Below are positions 33,318-44,896 of a stretch of DNA of 64,000 nt, piece by piece. Position 1 is the first letter of the stretch. Each line of letters opens with the position of its first letter. The position numbers were made by a program, and so were the translations under genes. Source of the stretch: Miscanthus floridulus. Taxonomy: Eukaryota; Streptophyta; Magnoliopsida; Poales; Poaceae. The stretch lies in the NCBI RefSeq assembly GCF_019320115.1, contig NC_089597.1:123963485-124027484 (forward strand), read 5' to 3'. The notes under the pieces were generated by a model. It worked only from the letters and a program-made list of their open reading frames with translations. It did no database searches and was not told the origin of the DNA.

Positions 33318-36219
33318 TCACGAGCGCGAAGGTTGTAGTAGATGTACTCCATGTTGCGGAACCTCTTGATCAGCAAGGGAGCGCTTCTCGGTGTGCAGCC
33401 TCTCGGATAAGCTCTTGTCGAGGTTGTACCTAGTAGCGCCGAAGCATGTCTGGCCTAGGATCCGAGCAGCAAAAGATTGTAGCTCCTTCGTGCCACTCCC
33501 ATGTCTCTCCCACCAGACATCTGCGATTTGTTTCAGGTAAACACAGGTAAGGACAACTCCTTTAACAGAATTATCATCACACGGGTAGGATTCTATTCTT
33601 TTTTTTATTCTTTGTAACAGTTCAAAACAAATTCCTGATTCTACACCATTTAATACACAGAGCACACAGACTAACGTCTGTTGAACGTGGTAACTTAAGC
33701 AAGGTGAAAGATAACTTAGTTGGCAACATGCATTAGTCATTTTCTAAGGAGGGACACAAGGTAACAAATACGAAGCATATCAACAGTGGGTATCAACATG
33801 CAAATCATGAACTTGAAACAAAAAAAAAAAACAGATACGGTATTTCATCTGGAGACAAATTATCATGGGAGCAAAGGCCTCGCACCATACCATATAGAAG
33901 CATATATCAAATGCACTTCATCTGTCCCAAATTATAAGACGTTTTGGCATTTTTAGATTCATAGCTTTTACTATGTATCTATACATAACATATATCTAGG
34001 TGCGTAGCTAAAGCTATGAATATAGAAAAGCCAAAACGTCTTATAATTTGGAATGGAGAGTATTACAGAACTACTAGTCTACTGCCTTCCAGTCATAAAA
34101 CACGAGATTTCAGACAAGCAAAACAGTTTTTTTCTGCTGTTTCTCCTTGTCTGAACATCATGCTTTAATGACTGTGGACGTGGCATTATTTAAACCTGAG
34201 TTATTGTTTACTTAAATTAGCATGGGCCTTTCTTTAACCCAAACCTTTGTTAACTAATTAACATTAGCGTCTACCTTGGGATTAGTAGACAAGCATGCAT
34301 GGTATGTTTAATGAAAGCAACTTTGGACATATATCATGACAAGGCATTAACTTGCCAAAAGGAACAGAGGAGCAATTGTGGCAGGCAGCGAGGTGAGCGC
34401 AGCTGTGGCTGTACAGATTGCTGTGTGAACATGACATTATTCATTAGCGGGAAAGAACCAGGACTTCTGCCTTAGGCAATATCACATGTACATAACAATT
34501 TGTACACTGGAGAATGGTACTCCTGCTCTATTTAAGTTGGTATGGAGTTCAAGCATCCTAACCAGATCTAACATGTTTAATTAAAGTTTGGATAAACCAG
34601 AAATAATGGCACTTGTAGCAACACAAAAGAGCATCACATCAAATAACAGACAGGCTATGAAGGTGGGAAACCAGGAGAAAGGTACAAATTAAAATGTCCT
34701 GAAATATTTAGATCAAAGGGGTTCACACAGTGAATCAGGACTGGCCTTTACCTTGAGGTGTTCCAGTAGCTTCCTGAATTGCTGAATCTGAATCAAACAG
34801 ACCTGATCTTCTTTGATATAGATCCATTTGTTCAGCTACATGCAGTGCATGATAATGACCTCGGATAATGCAGGTCGTGATGCCACTGCTGATTTCAGAA
34901 TCATGGCGGTACCGGTCAGCGTAAAAGAGTCCTGGATTGAGAATATAACCAGCAGCATGGATTGGGGAATGCAAATAATTGTCCCATATGCGATCAATCA
35001 TCTGCCAGTAATTACCATGCTCATGACCAAGATTTTTTTTTATACCTTCTTTTGCACTATCCATGGCATCATACAGGACACTCACTGGACAATTATCATT
35101 TTCCAATTTATACAAAACACTGATAAGTGGGCCTGTAACCTTCAAAACATTATCAGCAGCACTCCAAAATGCACTATCCGTTTGTACTACCTCACATATA
35201 TGCATGGACAGACTTGTACAAGCCAGATCAGAGGAAACCCAGTTCGGCGAGCTAAACATCTCCATCAGATTTTCCCTCTGAGATACTAGGGTCTTAAGCG
35301 TGAGAAACTTAGCCACCGATTTCAAGTTAGAGTTGCTTATGATCTCAGAGTCAAAATAAAAGAACTTTTTCATCAGTTCCATGGGTAATGCATGGCCATA
35401 CAAAAACATCATGATTTCTCTTGCCTTCGTTAGGACATCTTTCACGTGATCCAGTTCAGCTATATTCTCAAGCAGAAGATTGATGCAATGATCAGCACAT
35501 ACTGTGAATATGAATGACTGGTCATGTTTCTTTAGCACAGCATGCTCTGTAGCTTGCATATGTGGTGAAACATTATTGGTGATGACCTGAACAATGTTGT
35601 GGACACCGATATCATCAATCAAACAACAAACCATTGCTGCAAGCTCATCAACATCATCAAATATTGTGGAGATGTCTATGGACCTGAGAAAAAGCATCCC
35701 TTCTCTGCAATGCACGAAAGCACTAATGAAGCTTCTCCCACACCGGCTTTTCCAGCTATCCAATATCAAACTGCAGCCTCTTCTCTCCCAGTGTTGCCTC
35801 ATAGCCTTTTCACGCTTTTGAACTTCACTCAGTTGCACTTGCAGAATATATTCATAAGGCATTGCAATCCAAACCCCACAGGTGAGCAAATCAATCACGC
35901 CATTAAAAGATGGCAAGTGAACAAAATCAGGCTCAAGACCAGCCTCAAAGACAAGCCTGCCTATTGAATTTGCTACAAGAGAATCCAGGTTATCAGTTGC
36001 TCCCATCGAGCGTTCTGATTCAGGCTTATGTGACAAAGAGTGGTCCACAGAGAGGCTGCATGATTTGGTTCCATGGCCTGATGACGATGATGATAGCTCT
36101 GCTTGCATATTAGTTATGCAGACATTTTGAGGACCACTAGCTCTTGAAGTTTGGCCTCCCTGCCTAGAAGAACTTGCATTCCAATAAACAGCATTAGCAT
36201 TTGCTTTTGTGGTTGCCAT
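33318..36219 (-). CDS. hAT transposase-derived protein (DUF659 plus partial hAT C-terminal region)
   Basis: Exon 34752-36219 (489 codons plus one base) splices in phase (CCTCAAG/GTAAAG to ATCGCAG/ATGTCTGG) to exon 33318-33520. This gives an open frame of about 557 codons. Residues 88-260 are DUF659-like: LILDSWKSRCGRSFISAFVH, then ITNNVSPHMQATEHAVLKKH, then CADHCINLLLENIAELDHVK. The second exon has the hAT C-terminal signature VWWERHGSGTKELQSFAARI. The Asp of the family's T-D-N-A motif is Asn here (N215), while D154 is kept. No BED zinc finger is encoded in this frame. A shift near the 3' end replaces the expected FRNMEYIYYNL end by about 15 other residues. No terminal repeats or TSD flank the gene. 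This suggests a domesticated or long-immobile transposase; the leader may reach about 38520. Confidence 0.65.
33915..34060. mobile_element. Stowaway-like MITE in the hAT-derived gene's intron
   Basis: Ends CTTCATCTGTCCCAAATTAT and, inverted, CTCTCCATTCCAAATTATAA. Both arms continue AAGACGTTTTGGC. TA follows the right end; the left TA is changed to CA. The element is a nearly complete foldback. Confidence 0.7.
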
Positions 36220-38182
36220 GGGCAGCTGGCTGCAAAAGTGTGAACTGAAGGTAGAAGCAGTCCACCAAAGACAAATCCCCTTGATCTTTGTAGTATGTAG
36301 TTAAGGCAGCTGGCGGCAAAAATGTTTGGTATAATTGACCCAGGTGGTGAGACAGGATCCTTATCAGACGAAACTCAGGATATGCCAACAAAAAAACAAT
36401 TCTAATTGGCCTATCCTAATTCTTGCATTCCTCAAGTGAACTCCTTGACAAAAAGTATTCTTGATGCACAATCCTGAAAAGAAAACATAGGCTGTTAGGA
36501 AATTTAGTTTAACAGTGTTTTATTCCCAAAAGACACGTATCAAAAATGGAGCATTCCATAAACTAGAGGAGCTAAGGACTTAAGGTGCTTCCTTGTCAAG
36601 AATAAATGGTTTTAAAAAGCAATAATTATTTGCTGCAGGATTTTGTTTATTTAAAAAATAACAAGCCTATCTTTGCCTGGGTTACAGATATTTGATAATC
36701 AATACAATGAATTAACAGTAACCATGACAAGCAAGCTCAATAATTGGCCATTTTCAACATGCTGCCATGAGGAGAAGTGTGCAATTGGATTATAAACATG
36801 GATAAAATTGTCTATACATCAATCCTACAAATTTGAAGGTTCAATGATTTGCAACGAACCTTACATATTAATGCATTTCCTTATCCCTTGGGATAAAAAC
36901 TACTAGTGCAGCATTTCTTTATTTCAGCGATAATGATTGATGACGCATATTTAGAGGGCAAAGCGTAATAACGACAATAGAGATGCCATGCTTTTTCAGA
37001 TGCTGATTGATGCAGCAGAGTTGATGGGTGAAAAACGCAAAACTGCTTGCATCACATGCACATTAAATAAATATGTTAAATAGCTAAATAAACAGACCTC
37101 TTTTATCTTCTAGATTTGATTCCAATTCTTGATGGATTCATCAAGGAATACAAATGAACTTAGTTAGGACAATGCGATTGCTACGATATCTAATTATAAG
37201 GATACCATTGCATGGAACCTCATTGCTTGCTACCATGACAAAATTATGGATTGAGTACTAAGATATAGACTGGTGCAGAAAAGTTTGGAAAAGGCTCAGG
37301 ATCAATCAAGGACATGTAAATGAAAGCTTACAAGTAGGAAACTAAATACTACAGTACATGCAGTCTTGTGATAAAAAAAACATTTCAAACCATATCTGAG
37401 GTGTTGCACAAACAAACCAAATGTCATTGGGAACCTTAAAATTCAGGAAGCCAAATTTAGTATGAAGGTTGACTTCTACCATTGGTCATCCAGCACCAAA
37501 AACAAAAATGCAATAGTAACAACAAAGCCCTTTAGTCTCTATCAAGTTGAGGTGGGCTAGAGTTGAAGCCCAACATGAGCCACCAAGAAAAAAGAGAAAA
37601 TAAATTAAATACAAGGCATCAATAATAACGACACAGAATTAACCAAAAGAGGGGAAAAAAAATAAAAACACGTCATTATGATAAGGCCTAGCAGCATTAA
37701 AAAATATTCATCCCAACTCAAAAGCTCCTAAGTCTGCTTACTGCAAATCAATGCAATTAGGTTACTATCTGCATTTACCACATTCAGATCTTGAGGGATG
37801 CAAAGCGAATAAACAGGAACAGTATTCAGTGTAGTAAACCATATGCATAGCATGTCCATTCCCATGCTCTGCGTAAACATACATAGATCCAAAGAAAGCA
37901 CTTCCTAGTCTGCCTTTTTTTCAATTAAGAAACCTAGCCATGTGACCATGTTCTGATTAGCTCAACAGCTTTTAAAAATCCACCATGACTACACAGGACA
38001 AAAACAAGCGTGAGGGGCACGGGGCATGACGTCTTAGTTTTAATACCCGCCACGCGGAGGTGGGAGCAAACAATTAAAACTTAATCAAACGTTGTCGCGA
38101 AGCAGGAAAGAGTTCCCGCGTCCAAGGTTCCCCCATCCCAAAGCTTTTGTGAGTCGCCATCCCCATGTTGGAGAATATACCA
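36220..38182. other. AT-rich stretch upstream of the hAT-derived gene
   Basis: No coding block or transposon end recognised. It may be a long intron in the 5' UTR, because leader-like sequence reappears at 38480-38520. Confidence 0.35.
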
Positions 38183-38292
38183 TTTCCACTCTTTACAATC
38201 ATACAGGGAACCACAACAGCACCCCACCCCTGGTATATTTCCACTCCTTACAATCATACAGTGAGCCACAACAATACCTCACCCCTGGTATG
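38183..38292. repeat. Tandem repeat, two units of 55 bp
   Basis: TTTCCACTCTTTACAATCAT begins units at 38183 and 38238. Both contain CATACAG and end CACCCCTGGTAT. Confidence 0.85.
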
Positions 38293-39557
38293 TGGTTGAC
38301 TGGTCCATCATCCATGCAAACAGACCTACGATCCATGGACGGATCTCTCACGCGATGGATCAGAAGGACCTACCCAGACCTCGGGCGGATGGCTGGACAA
38401 AATCGCACATCACAGGCGCGGATCGAGTAAAGGCCATTGTTGTACGCATCTACACAGCTAGAACAGATCATCAGAGTCCGTTTAAGCTAGGGTTTGGGTG
38501 CTCGGTTCCGCACGGCACCAAGGGAACAGAAGTGCGGCCATACCATCGGTGCTCACCGCGGGCGAGGCACCAGTCCAAGACCTGGCGAAGAGGGCCCGAC
38601 GAAGACCTGGGCACCTCACGTCAGGCGGCGGCGGCGGCTGTAGCGATAGCTAGCGCTGAGCGCAGCGCAGCGGGATGAACCGGCGTGTTTAGTTTCCCAA
38701 CTAAGGGGCTGTTTGGATCGTGGCCACAGGCTGCCACGCCTAACCTTAAGTTTGCCACAACGTTTTTGGTAGGTGTTTGGTTCAACATTCAGATTCGGTA
38801 CGCCACCGCCACGAAATTACCCTGCCACTGAATTCCTTCGCAAAAAGTGTGGCGGGCGGTGGCGGGCGTTTTTGCCGCCCCAGCCCACCGTGGCGCGCCG
38901 AACCTGGATTTTCACCGCAGTAGAAAAGCATCCCGGCTCCCTATCATCTCCCGACACTCCTCCCAATCGAAAAAATGCCGACATCCTCCCAGCCGGTCCG
39001 CCGCCGACGCCGCCCGTAGGGACCGCCCGCGCGCTTCGCGACCAGGCATCAGGCCGCCGCGCCCTACTGCCGTCGCGGCCAGGAGCCGCCGCACAGGAGC
39101 CGCCGCTCGCCCGCTCCCTGCTGCCGCCGCCTCTCCTACGTCCACGCGCAAGTCCAAGGACCAGGACGTCGCCGCCCCTACTGCCTGACTGCCTCTGCTT
39201 CTCGTGGTGTTCAGTCAACCAGGTAAAGATCTGAAATTATCAGTCCCACAACCGTCTTCTCCATCTCAGTCGCATTGCTTCTCCCCTCCCTGTTGAGCTC
39301 TGGTTGTTCTCTCCATGTGTGCAGATCTGAAACAAATTAGTGAAACAGGTGAAGATCCATCCATCTCGTGGTGTTGGTCATGCGCAATCAGTCCCTGCAG
39401 ATAAAGAAGGTTCAAGTGCGGAAAGCCCTTGCACACAAAGAAGGTTAATTCCATTATCCCCTTTGGCATTGATTTTCTGGTGGAGAAAAAAAATCAATGA
39501 TGAGATGCTTTGCTAGTTTATTACTGATTCATCCTTATTTCTGAACATATGTTTTAG

Positions 39558-40942
39558 ATGGGTCAAAGAAAACTATACTTGCAGTATTACTTGGACTACC
39601 TCCATTATATATGGAGGAGAAGGTTAATTGCTGGTATTCTTGTGTGTCTGGCCATGTATCTGCATAGGATTAAATCAAGAAAAAGAAGAAGGGCCATAAC
39701 TTATGCTCCCGTGATAGATAGAGATGTTGATAGATTGGCACGTCTAAATCGTTTGTATCATGGTACTGAGGCCCATTGCATAAGTGAGTTGCGTATGAGG
39801 AAAGCTGTATTTCATAAACTCTGTCATGAACTTAGATCACGTGCCTTGCTAGAGGACACTTTTCATGTGTCAATAGAGGAACAAGTTGCCATGTTTATCC
39901 ATTGTGTTGGGCACCATTGGTCAAACAGATCAATTGGTTTTGAGTTCATGAGGTCAAGTGAAACTGTTAGTAGGTATTTCCATCATGTTTTAGATGCCCT
40001 TTGTACCCTTGGTCGTGACCTCATATGTATCAGATCTGTTGAGACACATTCAAAGATAACAAGTTCTCCGGACAGATTTCACCCTTATTTTGAGGTACAT
40101 CAAATTTGTTAATCAATAATTTGGAGTTTAGTTTAGGTGTCATATTAATCTTTTTTTTGAAAAAAAATATTTCCGTAGGGATGCATAGGAGCCTTCGATG
40201 GTACACATATACCAGCATGTGTACCTTTCCATATGCAAGATCGGTTTAGGGGTAGAAAATCATATACAAGCCAAAATGTGCTAGCAGCAGTTGATTTTGA
40301 CCTAAGGTTCATATATGTTCTTGCCGGATGGGAGGGATCAACCCATGATTCTTATGTGCTTCAAGATGCTCTATCATGTCCTAATGGGCTTAACATACCA
40401 ACAGGTAGGAATACTCCATTGTCCTAATACCTCCAATCTGAAACTTCACCTATATACTTAACTAATTAATCTGAAAAACCAATGATGTAGGCAAATATTT
40501 CCTAGCTGATGCTGGATATGCAGCAAGGCCTGGTGTATTACCTCCGTACCGTGGTACTCGATATCACCTACAAGAATATAGGGGGACCAGGGAGCCTCAG
40601 AACCCGAAGGAATTATTCAATCTTCGCCATTCCTCACTTAGAACTACTGTTGAACGAGCATTTGGTACCCTCAAGAATCGTTTCAAAATCTTCAAGAGTC
40701 AGCCGTTCTTCCTTTTGAAAACACAAGTCAAAATTGTGATGGCTTGTTGTGCTCTTCATAATTGGATCTTACAGGACGGTCCTGACGAGTATGTTTATGA
40801 TGATGCTGCTTGGTACACAACCTTGCCTCGAAGTATTAGAAATCGTAGTGATATGCACCAGGAAAATGTGGCATGGGCTAGAAAAAGAGATGACATGGCT
40901 CAAAGGATGTGGGAAGATAAAGTAGGAGCTACTCTAGATTAG
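39558..40942 (+). CDS. Harbinger transposase (DDE_Tnp_4 nuclease), three exons, apparently intact
   Basis: Exons 39558-40094, 40179-40404 and 40491-40942 join in phase to 404 codons plus stop, with good GT/AG borders (TTTGAG/GTACAT, CCGTAG/GGATGC, CAACAG/GTAGGA, GATGTAG/GCAAAT). The catalytic triad is present: D186 in GAFDGTH, D261 in FLADAGY and E309 in TTVERAFG. The N-terminal part has the usual HTH-like region (MRKAVFHKLCHELRSRALLE, then VSRYFHHVLDAL). The C-terminus CCALHNWIL is also typical. The ATG directly follows an acceptor-like TTTTAG, suggesting an intron in the 5' UTR. The protein cuts the element ends together with the Myb-like partner. Nothing in the frame looks damaged. Confidence 0.88.
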
Positions 40943-41207
40943 GTTCAAGAAATTGTGTGCTACTATCTTTGCAAATTAATTCTTGTTGATTTACCTCTAT
41001 GTATCGAACATATATTCAAGTGTGATGCTTTCTTTTCTATGTATGGAACATATATAATGCGATGCTTTGTACCTACATGTACCTGGTACAGGTTGGCTGT
41101 TGTTCTGTCATCCCAATTTATTTGAGTCTCTGTGATCTCTATTATGTACCTTTTCTTGCAAATTTAATTGTGATTTTAATTAAATATCTCTTGTATGGAA
41201 AACAGCC

Positions 41208-42276
41208 ATGGCCAAGGGAAAGGCTAAGGTTGATGTTGTTGCACCCTCCCGTGAGAGGTCCTTGAATTGGCATGAGGATCAGTCAAAGTACATGCTAGAG
41301 TGGTGCATTGAGTATTTGAAAAAACAGCATACAGGATTTAAGTTCAAGAAATCACATCTCCTGCTGTGTGCTAATGAGTTAAACAAGAAGTTTGCTATGG
41401 GGGTGACCGTTGATCAAGTGGACCGTCACTATAGGTACCACAAAGAAAATTGGAAGTACATTGCAACAGCTCTGAGGAATAGTGGCAACACATTTGATGA
41501 AACCAGATGCATGGTGATTGTTTCAGAATCTGAGAAAGCAGAATTATCTGTAAGTTGCTTGCACTAAATTTAATTATTATTTATTCTATTTTAGAATCTG
41601 AAACCAATTCACTTGTTCACAGTATATGAAATCAATTTCGTTGTTCACATGATTGCAGGATAGAGCAAGACACCTGCTTGCTAAGCCCATCAAGTTCTAC
41701 TATGAGATGAGAGAACTATTCATATGATCCAATGCTGATGGATCTTTGGCTATGGACCAGAACACATGCATGGATGCTGATGATGGCTCAGATAGTGATG
41801 AATCAAGAGAACTAATTGACCTCAATTGCTACACACAGCCTGAAGATCTAGAAGGTGAGGATTCAGACACTTTGCCAACTCCAACCAGACATGCTACATT
41901 TGATAACACATCTTCCAGCACTAGTGAAGCTAGGAGGAAGCGTCCAAGAGCCAATAAGTCACCAACTAAGAAACCAAGAAACAAGAGCCGTTTTGCAGGT
42001 TCCACTGATGAAATAACTGCTACAATGAAGTCACTTCGGGAAACACTTGCTGCCACTGCCCCTCCCCAAATGCCACAGCTTACTGATCCTCATGCACTAT
42101 TATGACAAAAACTAGAGACAATCCCAATGACACCAGATCAGAGGGTTCTTATTGGTGAACATTTGTCTACCAAGGAGAATAAAGGTAAGCGTGGCTGGTT
42201 ATGTAATGCAAGCGCCGATACTCTGAATGCTTGGGTGTTCAAGTTCTTATGTGACAGAGAAGGCTTTAACTTGTGA
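41208..42276 (+). pseudogene. Harbinger Myb/SANT-like DNA-binding protein, two in-frame stops
   Basis: Exon 41208-41549 starts MAKGKAKVDVVAPSRERSLN and holds the trihelix/Myb-like domain (NWHEDQSKYMLEWCIEYLKK, then VTVDQVDRHYRYHKENWKYI). A donor (ATCT/GTAAGT) leads to exon 41659-42276, which is phase-compatible. That exon has TGA at 41725-41727 and TGA at 42103-42105, yet remains coding-like through an acidic/basic linker (RRKRPRANKSPTKKPRNKSR) and a conserved end (WVFKFLCDREGF) to the final TGA. In PIF/Harbinger elements this protein carries the nuclease to the nucleus and DNA ends. This copy would give a truncated product of about 136 residues that keeps the DNA-binding part. Confidence 0.8.
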
Positions 42277-42349
42277 AGCTTAGCTTGTGGTGAGCCCAGA
42301 AACTTGGTTGGGTTCTTATTTTGGCTGTGGTGATGACTGATGGCTTAGG

Positions 42350-43035
42350 TAAGGATGGCAATGGGGATATACCCATCGGGTATCGCCGGAATGTTCTCTT
42401 CCCCGCTACGGAGAATTCATCCCATCCCCATCCCCATTAACTGTCTCGGGTATAGATTCTTGTCCATCCCCATACCCGTTGAGTATCGGTCGGGTAACAG
42501 ATACCTGACGAGTACTGCATACCCGATAAACAAGGACACTTGGGGTCGCAGCTTTGCAATCGGAGACGTTTCTTCTTCACCCGGGTATAAGTGTCGGAGT
42601 CTCGGAGATAACAAGGAGAAGGAGCGAGGTTGCGAGGAGGACGAGCAAAGGTGGCAGAGAGACCGAACTGAGGAAGCGAGGGGCACGAGCGCTCGTGAGG
42701 CAGGCGTGCTTGTGCTGCTGGCGGAGATGGTGAGGAAAAAATGAACTGGGGTTCTTAGAACACACAAACTATATATATGATTATTCAGATTTGGACTAAA
42801 ATACCTATGTTGAGCTTCTTTGGGCCTAATACTCGCATGACAGCTCAAATAGTCAGGTTCCCCAACAGGTAACGGGGACGGGTAAACAGAGAACGTTCCT
42901 GTACCCGCTATACCCGTCGGGGATGGATTCTTGCCCATTTAGATGCCCGCGGGTAAAGATATGATCCCATCCCCGTCCCCTAATGGATCAAATACCCGTC
43001 GGGTATCGGGTATCGGGGCCCCATTGCCATCTTTA
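42350..43035. mobile_element. hAT-type non-autonomous element nested in the Harbinger transposon
   Basis: Ends TAAGGATGGCAATGGGG and, inverted, TAAAGATGGCAATGGGG, flanked by the perfect 8-bp duplication GGCTTAGG (42342-42349, 43036-43043). Both ends are rich in CGGGTATCGGG/CCCGATACCC. The interior (42540-42760) is GC-rich without a convincing gene. Confidence 0.88.
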
Positions 43036-43616
43036 GGCTTAGGAGAAGGCTGTTTGGTTCGATGTGTGCCCATTTTGGCAGTGTAGTACTAATCCATGCC
43101 TAGCTGCTTGCTGCTTTTGTAATTAATATTGTAATCTAGACCTTTAAACCTGCCTGTAGCTTGAACGTGGCTGTTTTGTAAATATGTTCAGAAACTTTTA
43201 GTTGTCCGGTAATGAATGATGGCTAGAAGATGGTGTGTTCTTATTTTGCTCGTGAAGAATAAACAGCCGGTTGTTGATTGTTTTTCCTGGTTACTGATTT
43301 TGTGTAAAGGTTGGCAAACTGGTAATATACGTGGCTTGAGGTATATGTGGCAGCAAACCAAACATATGCCACAACAATTTTCTAAATTTTTGTGGCTGAA
43401 ATCCAAACAGCAACCGCACTTTATTTGCCAAACCTTAGTCACTAACCAAACACCTTGTTTTTGCCACAGATTATGGCAAGCCACACATGTGGCTGGTGCC
43501 TAACATTAGTCATAGCAAATTGTGGCCGGAAACCAAACAAGCCCTAAAATTTAGTAGGATCGGATGTGCGGACACATGGAGTAATAAATGTGAATTAAAA
43601 AAATAAATAATGCTAC

Positions 43617-44127
43617 GTAAGGCTGGACGAAAAACTCGAGGCTCGTTAGTTCGCTCGACTCGTGGCTGGCTCGGCTCGGCTCGTTATGATAACGAGCCGA
43701 GCCGAGTCAAAATTTTAGCTCGTTAGCTATAACGAACCAACTCGAGCCAGCTCGTGAGCCGCTCGTGAGCTATACGAGTCAAGCTTTAAAAAAAGTATCA
43801 AAACTTATATTAATTTTTATATTACTTCATGTCTTGCACTTTACAATTGACTGATAACTAGTCTAGATCCTATAAATTAACTGGTAACTGGTCTAGATGC
43901 ATTTCTTTATATTATTATTATTCTCAAACTTTAGATAAATGCAAATATTATATTTTATGTATTTTTTATACCTGGCTCGCGAGCTTAACGAGCCAGCTCG
44001 AGCTTTTAACGAGCCGAGTCGAGCCAAGCTGGCTTTCTGACTCGTTAGGATAACGAGCCGAGCCGAGTCAAGCTAGCTCGTTATCTTAACAAGCCAGAAC
44101 AAGCCGAGACAGCTTGTTATCCAGCTT
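43617..44127. mobile_element. MULE-type element with CTCGTTAGCTCG-rich ends
   Basis: The 9-bp duplication TAATGCTAC flanks it perfectly (43608-43616, 44128-44136). The ends are GTAAGGCTGGACGAAAAACT and, inverted, AAGCTGGATAACAAGCTG, with many GAGCCGAGCCGAG/CTCGGCTCGG copies inside. No coding sequence. Confidence 0.7.
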
Positions 44128-44698
44128 TAATGCTACAGTAAATATATGCTAACCCTAAATTAATTAAATTTAATAAATTTATCTTATTAATTACCGACGG
44201 ATTCTATAATTTATTTTTTTATTAGCCAAACACCTCTACGCGACACCTCTCGTGACGTCTCTACTAAACTGCTGTATAGATTTGCATGGGCGCGGACCAG
44301 GCCTGGATGCTCCTGTGCTTTTGCGTTTTGGGTTCTGGTCGAGGTGTTTCCGTGTCTGTCCAGGCCCACTGGACCAGGCTCCAAACCACGTCGCTGACCT
44401 TGTGTTTATTTTCTGTTTTTCTAATTCTTTTCCTTGTTGGATTAGAGGACTGTTTTTATGTGATATATAATTAAAAATATACAGGTGCTCCTTATTGGAA
44501 TTTTTAATTTTCGTAGTACTGATTAGATGAGAGAAATTAAATGATAAATTTTAATAGTTTATATATGGTCATGAAGATATCACCAACCATATTAATATTG
44601 TGCATTTTCCTCTCATTATTGGTATTATCCGTCTTAGACACTAGCCAACCAGAAATTCTCCATTATTATCTGACCATGAAATATCATCGACTTTCTAT

Positions 44699-44896
44699 GG
44701 CCCTGTTTGGATTCGGGTCCTTATACGTAGTAATTATCTGCTAATAATTATCTCTTTTAGATCCAAACAGGTAGATAATAGACTAGCTAATTGTTAGCTT
44801 GTGCTTTAGATAACAACTATCCCACTAGCTGACCCAAATCAGATAATGAGCCATTAGCCAGATAACTATTATGAGATAGTGAATCCGAACATGGCC
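44699..44896. mobile_element. Tourist-like MITE
   Basis: Ends GGCCCTGTTTGGATTCGGG and, inverted, GGCCATGTTCGGATTCAC. The interior is rich in TAGATAAT/ATTATCT. TAT precedes and TAA follows. Confidence 0.65.

Larger units (their letters stand above)
38705..43544 (+). mobile_element. PIF/Harbinger DNA transposon, full length (4.84 kb)
   Basis: The ends GGGGCTGTTTGGATCGTGGC and, inverted, GGGCTTGTTTGGTTTCCGGC are flanked by TAA (38702-38704, 43545-43547). Subterminal TGTGGC/GCCACA motifs occur at both ends. It carries both genes of an autonomous Harbinger: a DDE nuclease (39558-40942) and a Myb/SANT-like protein (41208-42276). A 686-bp hAT-type insertion sits between the second gene and the right end. 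The transposase frame is complete, the Myb-like frame is not. Confidence 0.85.
38682..44273. mobile_element. MITE of the TTGTTTAGTTCC family broken into three pieces by nested insertions
   Basis: Left piece 38682-38704 (GGCGTGTTTAGTTTCCCAAC), middle piece 43545-43616 (GGACACATGGAGTAATAAATG) and right piece from 44128 (TGCTACAGTAAATATATGCT, then ending CTACTAAACTGC). Joined, they follow the order of the intact copies at 31940 and 32323. The first gap is the Harbinger element (TSD TAA), the second a MULE-type element (TSD TAATGCTAC). Confidence 0.7.

Noticed and set aside
34828..35289. Plus-strand frames opposite the hAT-derived gene
   Set aside because: Antisense shadows of a clearly coding minus-strand exon.
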